This document shows positions 1 to 7,806 of a stretch of 17,303 bases of DNA, piece after piece; position 1 is the first letter of the stretch, and each line of letters starts with the position of its first letter. The notes under the pieces were generated by a model. That model saw nothing but the letters and a program-made list of their open reading frames with translations. It made no database searches and was not told the origin of the DNA. Made by a program: the position numbers and the translations under genes. Source of the DNA: Armatimonadota bacterium (GTDB lineage Bacteria > Armatimonadota > Armatimonadia > Armatimonadales > Armatimonadaceae); the NCBI GenBank assembly GCA_030833025.1, contig JAURHZ010000015.1, positions 1 through 17,303 of the forward strand, read 5' to 3'.

Positions 1-1
1 A

Positions 2-139
2 GCGGCTACAGCTGCCTACGTTATTAGGAACAACAAGAAGACGATGGCAGCAGGGTCTGACTCTGTGGATGCACTGGTTAAGCGTTGCCATGAGCAGATG
101 GATACGCTTTCGAGTCGAATGATGCTGGAGCGTGGATGA
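2..139 (+). CDS. 3' end of an unidentified protein (partial)
   Basis: An open frame enters from the left edge and ends at a TGA at 137-139, giving 45 residues that end SSRMMLERG. The fragment is polar and probably helical (NNKKTMAAG, then DALVKRCHEQMDTL), with no membrane segment or recognisable motif, so I do not assign a function. It is supported as coding mainly by the clean intrinsic terminator about 50 bases past its stop, which faces the right way for a plus-strand gene. The start and most of the protein lie outside the window. Confidence 0.55.
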   Translation, partial: AATAAYVIRNNKKTMAAGSDSVDALVKRCHEQMDTLSSRMMLERG

Positions 140-187
140 CCTTTCAGATATTCGGGGTCGTTTGAGTTTTCCCAAAAATCCTTTACA

Positions 188-211
188 GGCCGGGTCTCCC
201 GGCCTTTTTTT
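188..211 (+). terminator. Intrinsic terminator after the left-edge gene
   Basis: A 7-bp all-GC stem (GGCCGGG at 188-194, CCCGGCC at 198-204) with a TCT loop is followed directly by seven T (205-211). This is a classical rho-independent terminator for the plus-strand gene ending at 139. The rest of 140-336 holds no gene. It has a short direct repeat GTCAACG (235-241 and 254-260) and a small hairpin CGGAACC/GGTTCCG (321-336) next to the stop of the minus-strand gene at 337; that hairpin has no T-run. Confidence 0.9.
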
Positions 212-336
212 GTCCCTGAATGTACAACGCTTATGTCAACGAATGCCCGGATAGTCAACGTCCGATAATGCCTGTTATGTTGCATTTCAGCATGTGAGGC
301 CGTTTGTAAGTACCTGTAATCGGAACCTGGGTTCCG

Positions 337-936
337 TTATGACATCTGGTCTGGGAAGTTTCCCCGCTCGGCCCAAAGAATCGGTTTTCCTGTGTGGCGG
401 CTAATCAGATTTGCAATGTCGCGTGCCATCTGCTCTTCATACACTTCTACAATTTCAAGAATGTTTCCATCGGCGTAGTCAATCGAAATGGATGTCAGGC
501 TCTTTCGATCTGTGTCTTGACTATCTGTCAGTCGCACATATTCAAGCCTTGTAACACTACAAAGCTTTTTGTTACCAGACAAAAACTCGTTTCGTGTCTT
601 ATCAAATGTTACTTGTCGTACGGGCCGAAGGACATAAACGATAAAAACAGGTAGCCCAATAAACGTAACGATTGTTGACACCAGCCAGAGGAAACCAAAG
701 TGATTTCCCGTAGGGCTGAAGAAATCGTTGACGTTTCGGGACACCGTTGTGCGTGACACGATAGCAAGCATCGCAAGAATGAAGTTACAGAAAATCGTGA
801 AGACAACCAACGTGCATCCATTGACATTCATATAGCCTGGCGCACGTAACGAAAGTCGAAGGATACTCGGCGTGTGGAGGATATCCATGACCAGCTCCGG
901 AGAAACCTTATATTGACTCTCTGTGTTATCGGACAT
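337..936 (-). CDS. Two-helix membrane protein with a cytosolic PH-like tail, ABC operon partner
   Basis: Unrecognised protein of about 199 residues. Two hydrophobic helices are visible in the first half (around VVFTIFCNFILAMLAIV and FLWLVSTIVTFIGLPVFIVYVL). A soluble C-terminal domain of about 95 residues follows, rich in alternating strands (VRQVTFDKTRNEFLSG, SISIDYADGNILEIVEV) and ending in a helix (EEQMARDIANLISRHTG). That pattern resembles small membrane-anchored bacterial PH-like domains, which is a structural guess only. It is the last gene of the operon and overlaps the ABC ATPase gene by 11 bases if the ATG at 936 is used, or by 41 bases from the ATG at 966. Neither start has a good Shine-Dalgarno, so I chose the smaller overlap. 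The coupling suggests it works with the ABC transporter. Confidence 0.7.
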   Translation of the reverse strand: MSDNTESQYKVSPELVMDILHTPSILRLSLRAPGYMNVNGCTLVVFTIFCNFILAMLAIVSRTTVSRNVNDFFSPTGNHFGFLWLVSTIVTFIGLPVFIVYVLRPVRQVTFDKTRNEFLSGNKKLCSVTRLEYVRLTDSQDTDRKSLTSISIDYADGNILEIVEVYEEQMARDIANLISRHTGKPILWAERGNFPDQMS

Positions 937-1600
937 TGGGCTGCGCGTTATCAACAAGGCAACCATTCATCAGGTGATGAATCTCGTCCGCACCTTTTAG
1001 CATATCGGCATCGTGGGTCACTACAATCACCGTGTGGTCAACAGCCCAGTCCGCCAAAGCCTTCATAACCTTGTAGCCATTCTCCTTGTCGAGTGCAGCC
1101 GTCGGCTCATCGGCAAATACGATGTCTGGATTGCCAATCAATGCTCGTGCGACAGCTACACGTTGACGTTCACCACCAGACAGCATGGATGGATACTTAT
1201 CCCCCATCCCACCAAGTCCAAGGTTTTCAAGAAGAGATTCTGCCTTTATGGTTGCTGTTGATAGAACGGAAGGACTCACCCCAACGAGGATATTTTCTAG
1301 TGCCGTCAGGTAGTTCAACAGAAAAGGTTGTTGGAACACAAAACCAAACTGCTTGCTTCTTAGACTAGCTCGCTCAGCATCGGTCATCTTTGTGATGGAC
1401 TTTCCGTCAATGAGGACATTGCCGGATGTCGGTGCTTTTAGACCGCAAAGGATGTAGAGCAACGATGACTTTCCTGAACCGCTTGGACCCATAATCCCAT
1501 GCAGCTTATTAGGTGGGAACTCAAGCGTAACACCCTTGAGTGCATGTGTCACACGTGTTGCTTCTACGTAGTCGAGGCAAATATCACTGCATGTGAGCAT
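926..1600 (-). CDS. ABC transporter ATP-binding protein, MacB/LolD type
   Basis: 224-residue nucleotide-binding subunit that would power the FtsX-type permease encoded just upstream. All motifs are intact: Walker A GPSGSGKS (38-45), Q-loop Gln90, signature LSGGERQ (140-146), Walker B VFADEP with D164/E165, and H-loop His196 in VTHD. Length and the wording HGIMGPSGSGKSSLLYILCGL fit the LolD/MacB/FtsE branch, whose members drive mechanotransmission or extrusion rather than classic import. The gene starts 10 bases after the permease stop and its end overlaps the next gene. The substrate cannot be read from sequence: lipoprotein release, peptide or antibiotic export are all possible for this branch. 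No periplasmic adaptor (MacA-like) gene lies nearby. Confidence 0.93.
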   Translation of the reverse strand: MLTCSDICLDYVEATRVTHALKGVTLEFPPNKLHGIMGPSGSGKSSLLYILCGLKAPTSGNVLIDGKSITKMTDAERASLRSKQFGFVFQQPFLLNYLTALENILVGVSPSVLSTATIKAESLLENLGLGGMGDKYPSMLSGGERQRVAVARALIGNPDIVFADEPTAALDKENGYKVMKALADWAVDHTVIVVTHDADMLKGADEIHHLMNGCLVDNAQPNVR

Positions 1601-1610
1601 CAGATTCTAC

Positions 1611-2771
1611 CTATCGTCTCTCTATAACTGACACTGCATCAAGTCGCTTCAACCGAACCCATACAGTGACCATTGCAAAAACAGTGATTGCAATCGGAAT
1701 CGGAAGCGTGTGTTGATAAGCCCAAGGATCCATCGCATCTAAAAAGAGTCCACGCTGCTTGAATACATTTGTAGCCAGATATTTGAGAAGAAATACGGAT
1801 AGCACGCTGCCCATCGCCCAGGCGATCACCGTGAGAATCACGGTTTCCCAAACAATCTTCATCATCAATCGTGTTCGGCTGACTCCAAGAGCCGCTAACA
1901 CTCCAAATTCAGGAATCCGCTGTGTAAAGTAGATGTTGCTCAGCATTCCACTCATTAGTGCAATGACGAAAATCACCGTTGCACTGACAACTTCCATGAT
2001 CATATACATCGATGACAATGAGTCACGGACCTCTGCCAACAGACTTGACCGTGTTAGTACATTGACTTTTTCTGGTGAAAGGAGACCATCTCCCTTGCGC
2101 CCAACTGGCATTAGGCGTTCGTTCAAGACATCCAGATCTGATGGCACTTTAGTCGTTAGGAGAAGACATTTAGGAGTCAGAAGAAACGTCTTGTCCGTAA
2201 ACGTCCTGCTTGACATTGCTACCCAGATATCACTTTTGAGCACCCCAACCACTTTGACAGGTACGGGTGAACCTGCGATACCTCCTTCATCAAGAGGCCC
2301 TGCAATTACATCGCCTAGTTTTAGGCCACGGTTTTCCAGAATTGGCAGTGAAACAACCACTTCAGGTTTGCCATCTGCGGGCATTCGGCCTTCCGCAAGC
2401 GTCGCTCCAATACGTTTTAGAAGGTAATCACGCTCTTCTGGAGATGAACCTATAACCACGAATGGTAGGCGGCCAACGACTGTCTTGATGTTTACGAAGA
2501 AGACTCCTCCTTCGATGATTCGGTCGATTTCTGGCTGCATCTCGACCACTGCGCGTTGGTCCATTGGGACGCTTTGTGTGGAACGCTGCGGAATGACGTA
2601 GGTGAAAAACTCTGTGTAGCGATAAATCGTACGGACTGTTAGGTCAATAGAGTTCGCAATCGATGCGACCGCTGCTATCAAAAAGACACACAAGACGATA
2701 ACGAAGCCCATCGGAAGCACCTTGGATGGGTTTCGCGTTAGGTATGTGAGGGGACTTAATGGATGGCGCAT
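1611..2771 (-). CDS. ABC transporter permease, FtsX/MacB family
   Basis: 386-residue permease with the family's layout: one N-terminal transmembrane helix (about 19-42), a large extracytoplasmic domain of about 210 residues, then three C-terminal helices (about 257-283, 307-332, 355-375). The stretch RIPEFGVLAALGVSRTRLMMKIVWETVIL (split across about 285-313) is the typical FtsX cytoplasmic coupling region that contacts the ATPase. The extracytoplasmic part (for example KLGDVIAGPLDEGG and VKVVGVLKSD) matches the MacB_PCD-like periplasmic domain of this family. The ATG overlaps the Dus stop codon by one base (TAATG), so translation is probably coupled. With the adjoining ATPase it should form a 2+2 transporter. 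The substrate is unknown. Confidence 0.9.
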   Translation of the reverse strand: MRHPLSPLTYLTRNPSKVLPMGFVIVLCVFLIAAVASIANSIDLTVRTIYRYTEFFTYVIPQRSTQSVPMDQRAVVEMQPEIDRIIEGGVFFVNIKTVVGRLPFVVIGSSPEERDYLLKRIGATLAEGRMPADGKPEVVVSLPILENRGLKLGDVIAGPLDEGGIAGSPVPVKVVGVLKSDIWVAMSSRTFTDKTFLLTPKCLLLTTKVPSDLDVLNERLMPVGRKGDGLLSPEKVNVLTRSSLLAEVRDSLSSMYMIMEVVSATVIFVIALMSGMLSNIYFTQRIPEFGVLAALGVSRTRLMMKIVWETVILTVIAWAMGSVLSVFLLKYLATNVFKQRGLFLDAMDPWAYQHTLPIPIAITVFAMVTVWVRLKRLDAVSVIERR

Positions 2772-3790
2772 TATGTAGTCGTTGCTTCGCTTGCTTGAGC
2801 ATCGTGGTCGTGTGAACGGTACCAGTCAAGATATTCATCAAGGGTTCGATTGATGCCATCAAGTGTTGACTCTTTGGCCAAAGTTCCGCGAAGTCTGGTA
2901 GCGCCTGGAACACCTTTGAAGTAGTGTCCAAGGAGACCTCTGAGCTCACGGCAAGCAACACCTTCACCTTGCACATGAACCTGAAGAGCTGCATGTTGTC
3001 TTGCTACGGCAACCCGATCATCAACAGATGGTTCAGGCCTCACTGTGTCCCCCGCTATCGCATCTCCAATCTGCCCCAGAAGCCACGGATTCCCCATCGC
3101 AGCACGGCCAATCATGACGCCATCGCATCCAGTTTGCTGAAGCATACGCAGAGCATCTTCCGGTGTTTCGATATCGCCATTACCAATGACTGGAATGTCG
3201 TCACCAACAGCATTTTTTACCTGCGCGATGACATCCCAGTCGGCATGCCCGCTAAACCCTTGTGATGCATATCTCGCGTGGACGGCGATGGCTCTGGCAC
3301 CGATATCTGCTGCAGCACGTGCGAATTTCACGGCGGTAAGCTGCCCTTGTGTATAGCCTGATCGCACTTTGACGGTTACTGGAACGTCTGGCACCGCATC
3401 GACAACTGCTTTTACAACGGCTTCTGCTTGGCAAAGGTCCTTTAAGAGAGCAGCACCTGCACCTGTTTTTGCAACTTTCGGCACCCAACATCCCATGTTG
3501 ATATCTACACCGATAGCACCGCGATCGACAACTACTCTTGCGGCTTCCGCCATAGTCTCCGGATCCGCACCGAATAGCTGACAAAAGGATGGTTGTTCAG
3601 ACTCGGTCCAGTCGAACATCCCGTATGTCTTCTGATTTTTGTAGTGAATGGCCATGCTGGATATCAGCTCGGTTACGACCAAGCCAACATCACCGTGTTC
3701 TTTACAGATTGCTCTGAAGGGATGCGATGTTACGCCAGCCATCGGGGCAAGCACAACGGGATTCGGTATATCAATTGTCCCAATTCGCAT
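2771..3790 (-). CDS. dus: tRNA-dihydrouridine synthase, DusB-like
   Basis: FMN-dependent TIM-barrel enzyme that reduces uridines of the tRNA D-loop. The 339 residues match the DusB family throughout: VVLAPMAGVTSHPFR near the N-terminus (flavin site), VVTELISSMAIHYKN, DINMGC with catalytic Cys101, VPKVAKTGAGAALL, VTVKVRSGY, VHAR (active-site His), PVIGNGDI and GVMIGRAAMGNPW (phosphate/FMN binding). The residue after the catalytic Cys is Trp102, where the family almost always has Pro (GCP); the bases there read cleanly as TGG. The ATG at 3790 is preferred; a TTG at 3793 directly before it is possible. An AAGGGG ribosome site overlaps the stop codon of the upstream amidohydrolase gene. The exact Dus subtype (B or a general bacterial Dus) is less sure than the family. 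Confidence 0.94.
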   Translation of the reverse strand: MRIGTIDIPNPVVLAPMAGVTSHPFRAICKEHGDVGLVVTELISSMAIHYKNQKTYGMFDWTESEQPSFCQLFGADPETMAEAARVVVDRGAIGVDINMGCWVPKVAKTGAGAALLKDLCQAEAVVKAVVDAVPDVPVTVKVRSGYTQGQLTAVKFARAAADIGARAIAVHARYASQGFSGHADWDVIAQVKNAVGDDIPVIGNGDIETPEDALRMLQQTGCDGVMIGRAAMGNPWLLGQIGDAIAGDTVRPEPSVDDRVAVARQHAALQVHVQGEGVACRELRGLLGHYFKGVPGATRLRGTLAKESTLDGINRTLDEYLDWYRSHDHDAQASEATTT

Positions 3791-3805
3791 CAAATCCGCT
3801 GCCCC

Positions 3806-5329
3806 TTACCGAACACGTACGCCGTTTGTCCAAACTTCACTTGGGATAATACCTGTCGCAAGCTTGTTTCCGAGGTCATCGTAAGAACAATCATAAACGA
3901 TGAAGTCTGCAAGCTTACCCGGCTCAAGGGAGCCGATGATGTCATCCCTGAAGATAGCGTATGCACTGTTGAACGTGTATCCGTAGAGTGCTTCATCAAG
4001 TGTGAGTGTTTCCGTAGGCGACCACGGTGCACGGAAGATGGCCGAGCTGATCACTTTGGCACTGCTAAGGACTTCAACGGGGCAATCGCTTCCAAGTGCA
4101 AGAACGACCCCACGGTCCCAAAGCGTTCTGAATGCGTAAGCAAATTTGCTCCGCTCAGTCCCGATTCGATCAACTGTCCATGGGTCGCTCGTCACAAATT
4201 GAGGCTGGATGGCACAGACAATGTTCCATTCAACGATTTGCTCAACTAACTCCGTGTTTAGGACGCTAATGTGTTCGACGCGATGGCGTAGTGGATTAGA
4301 GCGGTCATCCCCCATCGCGCCAATGATTGCAGCAAGTGTCTCTTGATTGGCCTGATCGCCTATGGCATGAATAACGAGCTGGAATCCGTTTGATGCTGCA
4401 TCGGAACACTTGTTATTTAGGTCATCGGCATCATAGATACGTTCACCATAAACCCCAGGGGCATCTGAATAGGGATCGGTCATAAGGGCTGTTCGAGCAC
4501 CGAGCGACCCATCGGAGAAGAGCTTTGCCCCTCCAATCTTGACGTACTCGCTTCCAAACCCTGTTTGCATTGCAAATGCTTTCAGGTGATGAATACTCGC
4601 ATACGGTGGCATCCCTGTCATTCGAATTGGAAGGCGGTTATCCTTTTCAAGGCGAATGTAGGATCCAAGTTGGTCTGCTGTATCAAGGAGCGTTCCAACT
4701 GCTGTGATTCCGTGCGTCAAAGCGATATTGGCTGCTTCCAAGACTGCTGCATCCTGGTCAGCATGTGTTGCCTTAGGTATATGGCGCCTGATGTGGCTGA
4801 TTGCGACTTCAGTAAACAATCCGGTTTCTGCATTGCCATCGGCGAGCTCCGCTGGCGTAAGCAGAGCGAGCGCCGCACTATTGGCCACGACGGCATGTCC
4901 ACAAACGCGGGTAATCACCACTGGGCGTGTTGAACTAACTGTGTCCAAAAGCGCACGGGTAGGCCACTCCTTGTTAGGATATGCCTGTTGGTCGAAGCCT
5001 CTGCCCTCAATCCATCCAGAATCAGACTTAGTTGCTTGTACCTTGAGTCGCTTAAGAAGGTCATCAAGGTCACTACATCCCATCAAGTCAGCTTGCTTAA
5101 GGCGACCCATCCCGTAGGCTAAGAAGTGAATATGCGAATCGATAAATCCGGGTAGGACTACGTTTTGACCGTAATCATGGACAGTGTGAGGTGTCTGTCC
5201 TAGAAAATCCTTGGCACCGTCGCGTGTACCTACGAAGACAATGCGATGCTCTTCTAGCACCATGGCATCGGCTTTGACACCAACAGATTCCTGCGTACGG
5301 ATATCACCAAGAACCAACAGCATTGGCAT
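3806..5329 (-). CDS. Amidohydrolase, YtcJ-like (Amidohydro_3 family)
   Basis: 507-residue metal-dependent hydrolase of the amidohydrolase superfamily. A small N-terminal beta domain (residues 1-60) leads to the barrel. Likely metal-binding and catalytic groups are DSHIHF (His66, His68), CGHAVVANS (His145), IHAIGDQAN (His321), RVEHISVL (His353) and LALGSDCPVE (Asp415). The C-terminus returns to the beta domain (GSLEPGKLADFIVYD). YtcJ relatives hydrolyse N-substituted formamides or cyclic amides, but most have no known substrate, so I leave the substrate open. No signal peptide is seen, so it should be cytosolic. A GTG at 5332 could also start it, but the ribosome site GGAGGA lies 6 bases from the ATG at 5329, the better spacing. 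The gene overlaps the ftsK stop by one base. Confidence 0.9.
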   Translation of the reverse strand: MPMLLVLGDIRTQESVGVKADAMVLEEHRIVFVGTRDGAKDFLGQTPHTVHDYGQNVVLPGFIDSHIHFLAYGMGRLKQADLMGCSDLDDLLKRLKVQATKSDSGWIEGRGFDQQAYPNKEWPTRALLDTVSSTRPVVITRVCGHAVVANSAALALLTPAELADGNAETGLFTEVAISHIRRHIPKATHADQDAAVLEAANIALTHGITAVGTLLDTADQLGSYIRLEKDNRLPIRMTGMPPYASIHHLKAFAMQTGFGSEYVKIGGAKLFSDGSLGARTALMTDPYSDAPGVYGERIYDADDLNNKCSDAASNGFQLVIHAIGDQANQETLAAIIGAMGDDRSNPLRHRVEHISVLNTELVEQIVEWNIVCAIQPQFVTSDPWTVDRIGTERSKFAYAFRTLWDRGVVLALGSDCPVEVLSSAKVISSAIFRAPWSPTETLTLDEALYGYTFNSAYAIFRDDIIGSLEPGKLADFIVYDCSYDDLGNKLATGIIPSEVWTNGVRVR

Positions 5330-7740
5330 CACTCTTCCTCCATCGACACTGCCGTAGTGCCAAACATCGCTTCCATCTCATCTCGTGAAATCAGAATCTC
5401 GCGGGGCTTTGCGCCATCAAGTGCGCCCACAATACCCTTCTGCTCCATCATGTCAACGAGGCGTGCCGCTCTGGTATACCCAATCTTGAAGCGCCGCTGA
5501 AGCATCGATGTACTCGCGGAGCCACCAGTGACAACAAGGCGAACGGCGCTCTCGAACAAATCATCCTCGTGGCCAGCATCGGCTTGGTCAGCATCATTGG
5601 ATGCCTCCGCGAGCGAGCTTGGCTGAACATCGTAGTTAGGAGATCCTTGATGCCTGAGAAACTTCACGAGTGCCTCTGTCTCCCCTTCTGACAAAAATGC
5701 TCCTTGAATGCGGAATGGTTTTGCGGCATCCATCGGCATGAATAGCATGTCACCGCGTCCAATCAGGCGATCAGCACCAACTTGATCAAGGATGGTTCGG
5801 GAATCCACAGCCGAATTAACGGCGAACGCAATTCGGCTGGAAATGTTGGCTTTGATGGTTCCTGTAATGACATTGACACTTGGGCGCTGGGTTGCAATGA
5901 CCAAGTGAATACCGGTAGCGCGAGCCAGCTGTGCGAGGCGACAAATGCCGGTTTCAATTTCTGGTCCAGATGTCATCATCAGATCAGCAAGTTCATCCAC
6001 CACTAGAACCCAATACGGTATCCGCTCGAGTTCATCGACTTTGGCGTTGTACCCTTCGATGTTCCTCGTCCCAAGCCTTGCGAACTTGTCGTAGCGACTC
6101 TCCATTTCGCGAATGGCCTGTTTGAAGACGCTCGGAGCCTGTTTGGGGTTGGTCACGACAGGTGATGCTAAGTGTGGGATACCCGCATACAAAGAAAGCT
6201 CAACTTTCTTTGGGTCAATCATTAGGAACTTAAGTTCACGCGGTGAATTTCGATAGATGAGACTGGTGATCAAGGTGTTGAGACCAACGGACTTACCGGA
6301 ACCCGTTGAACCACCGACAAGGAGGTGAGGCATTTTGGCAAGATCAGCCACACGGACATTGCCGGTGACATCTTTGCCAAGGACAAACGTCAAGCGGCCC
6401 GGAGCATTTTTGAATTCTGGAGATTCGAGGCATTCGCGGAGCATGACCGGCGTTGGTGTTTCCGTCGGAACTTCGATGCCTATCGCGCTGCGTCCAGGAA
6501 TCGGTGCCTCAACACGGACATCGATTGCCGCCAAGTCCATTGCAAGATTATCTGCAAGAGAAACAATCTTACTGACTTTGATACCTCTTTCAAGAGCGAC
6601 TTCGTACCGGGTGATGGTTGGGCCGTAGCTAATACGCTCGATTTCAGCACCAATGCCAAAGTCTTCGAGACACTGGATAATTCGTTGACGCCGTGCTTCG
6701 CTTGCGCCTCCCTGCGGATTGGCAAGTGGAACCGCAGGCGCAAGCAGGCTTGTCGGTGGCATCTGAAAAACTGTCTTAGAGACAGCGGGTGATGGTTTCA
6801 GCGCATCCCCTGCCCCACCCGTACCGTCATCGCCTGAAACCTCAGAAACTGCAGCTTCTGTATCCATGTCAAACAAGTTTTTGCTATTACCTTGTGGCGT
6901 CACTATTGGGGTAACAGCATTGCTTTCGACGGTTGCATCAGCCGGCTCAGGCGAACGAACAAACTCCTTACGTTTCACTGCAGGCTTGGGGGGATCTACT
7001 GCCGTGGGTGTAGCAAAGTAGTCATCCTCATTATCGTCATCATGTGCACCAAAGACACGTGCCTGTGCCCGCGACGACGATGTTGTTTCTGCCTTCCGTG
7101 CAGCTTTCATTGATGCCGCCTGATTTGCTGCTTTCGTGGATGTGTCACGGAAAAACCGCACGATAATAGCTTCGATTGGTGCAAGCAGTTCAGGTAGCGG
7201 CTTGTCAACGATGAACAAAATCCCACCGATGATAGGCAGAATCATCAGGATTTTTGCACCGACTCTGCCGATTAGTCCTACCAAAAGGTAGCTGATCTGC
7301 CCACCCACAAATCCGCCGTACTGCTGCAGTACATTTAGGGAAACAAGATCGCTGATTTGCCGTTCTTGCGGCGCAAAGAATATGTGAATCGCTGTCAGGA
7401 AAAGAATGGCTGCTGCAAGCGTTTTTGCTATACGAATGTAATTGACTTGCTTCCCGAGACAGATCCAAATTCCCGATGCAAGGATGGTTGGGCCAAACAG
7501 ATAGGCCGCGACTCCAAAAACGTAGCGAATACCAAATGCTGCAGTTGAACCGATGACGTTTCCCACTTCTGTCGCAGAAGGAACGAATAACGTCACGCTA
7601 ATACCCAGCCCAAGAGCAACCAAAATGATTCCGAAAATATCCAGTTTCAAACGAGTGTTTGCTCGTGGCTTTTTGGTGGAGTTACGACGTTGGGGTGATG
7701 ACGATGTAGATCGCCGTGGGGCTGGTTTGGTTACTGGCAT
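5329..7740 (-). CDS. ftsK: DNA translocase FtsK/SpoIIIE
   Basis: 803-residue septal DNA pump that clears or segregates chromosome ends at division. Order of parts: basic N-terminal tail (1-33); membrane anchor with about four helices (about 34-55, 65-95, 103-123, 145-178); a linker rich in Ala, Pro and acidic residues (about 200-345); the FtsK alpha/beta motor (about 350-690) with Walker A GGSTGSGKS (476-484), Walker B VLVVDELADLM (Asp582, Glu583) and IATQRPSVNVITGTIKAN; and a C-terminal winged-helix gamma domain (about 726-786) that in the family reads KOPS/SRS-type sites and activates XerCD. The short linker is more like SpoIIIE/SftA than E. coli FtsK. It is the first gene of a six-gene operon. 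The ATG at 7740 has no Shine-Dalgarno; see the promoter entry. Confidence 0.96.
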   Translation of the reverse strand: MPVTKPAPRRSTSSSPQRRNSTKKPRANTRLKLDIFGIILVALGLGISVTLFVPSATEVGNVIGSTAAFGIRYVFGVAAYLFGPTILASGIWICLGKQVNYIRIAKTLAAAILFLTAIHIFFAPQERQISDLVSLNVLQQYGGFVGGQISYLLVGLIGRVGAKILMILPIIGGILFIVDKPLPELLAPIEAIIVRFFRDTSTKAANQAASMKAARKAETTSSSRAQARVFGAHDDDNEDDYFATPTAVDPPKPAVKRKEFVRSPEPADATVESNAVTPIVTPQGNSKNLFDMDTEAAVSEVSGDDGTGGAGDALKPSPAVSKTVFQMPPTSLLAPAVPLANPQGGASEARRQRIIQCLEDFGIGAEIERISYGPTITRYEVALERGIKVSKIVSLADNLAMDLAAIDVRVEAPIPGRSAIGIEVPTETPTPVMLRECLESPEFKNAPGRLTFVLGKDVTGNVRVADLAKMPHLLVGGSTGSGKSVGLNTLITSLIYRNSPRELKFLMIDPKKVELSLYAGIPHLASPVVTNPKQAPSVFKQAIREMESRYDKFARLGTRNIEGYNAKVDELERIPYWVLVVDELADLMMTSGPEIETGICRLAQLARATGIHLVIATQRPSVNVITGTIKANISSRIAFAVNSAVDSRTILDQVGADRLIGRGDMLFMPMDAAKPFRIQGAFLSEGETEALVKFLRHQGSPNYDVQPSSLAEASNDADQADAGHEDDLFESAVRLVVTGGSASTSMLQRRFKIGYTRAARLVDMMEQKGIVGALDGAKPREILISRDEMEAMFGTTAVSMEEE
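5336..5341 (-). promoter_or_regulatory. Ribosome binding site for the amidohydrolase gene, inside the ftsK tail
   Basis: On the minus strand a perfect GGAGGA lies 6 bases before the ATG at 5329 and only 3 bases before the GTG at 5332. It is built from the last Glu codons of FtsK (its C-terminus is Met-Glu-Glu-Glu), so the acidic tail of one protein encodes the ribosome site of the next. This decides the start codon and suggests translational coupling. Confidence 0.75.
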
Positions 7741-7756
7741 TTAGGTAGTCGTAATG

Positions 7757-7786
7757 ATTATAGTGTGAGCCGGTTGCAACGGTCAA
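7757..7786 (-). promoter_or_regulatory. Sigma70-type promoter of the ftsK operon
   Basis: Read on the minus strand, TTGACC (7786-7781) and a perfect TATAAT (7762-7757) are separated by 18 bases. The expected transcription start near 7750 leaves only about 10 bases before the ftsK ATG at 7740, with no ribosome site between. The same AT-rich patch read on the plus strand gives TATAGT (7759-7764), a possible -10 for the divergent pgl gene, though no good plus-strand -35 is visible. Confidence 0.8.
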
Positions 7787-7806
7787 CCCGGGGTAGGATG
7801 CGTGCT

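Noticed and set aside
230..260. Direct repeat GTCAACG and a possible minus-strand promoter (TTGACT-17-CATAAG)
   Set aside because: Only two 7-base copies exist and the -10 match is poor. The putative transcript would run antisense into the left-edge gene, with no gene in view to express.
321..336. Hairpin CGGAACC/GGTTCCG as terminator of the minus-strand operon
   Set aside because: It touches the stop codon at 337 and would be in the right place, but no T-run follows on the minus strand, so intrinsic termination is not supported.
3593..4249. Plus-strand open frame of 218 codons
   Set aside because: It lies opposite dus and the amidohydrolase, both of which have intact family motifs; the forward translation is Cys- and Arg-rich with no domain.
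6325..6792. Plus-strand open frame of 155 codons
   Set aside because: It is antisense to the ftsK motor domain, whose reading frame is fully conserved.
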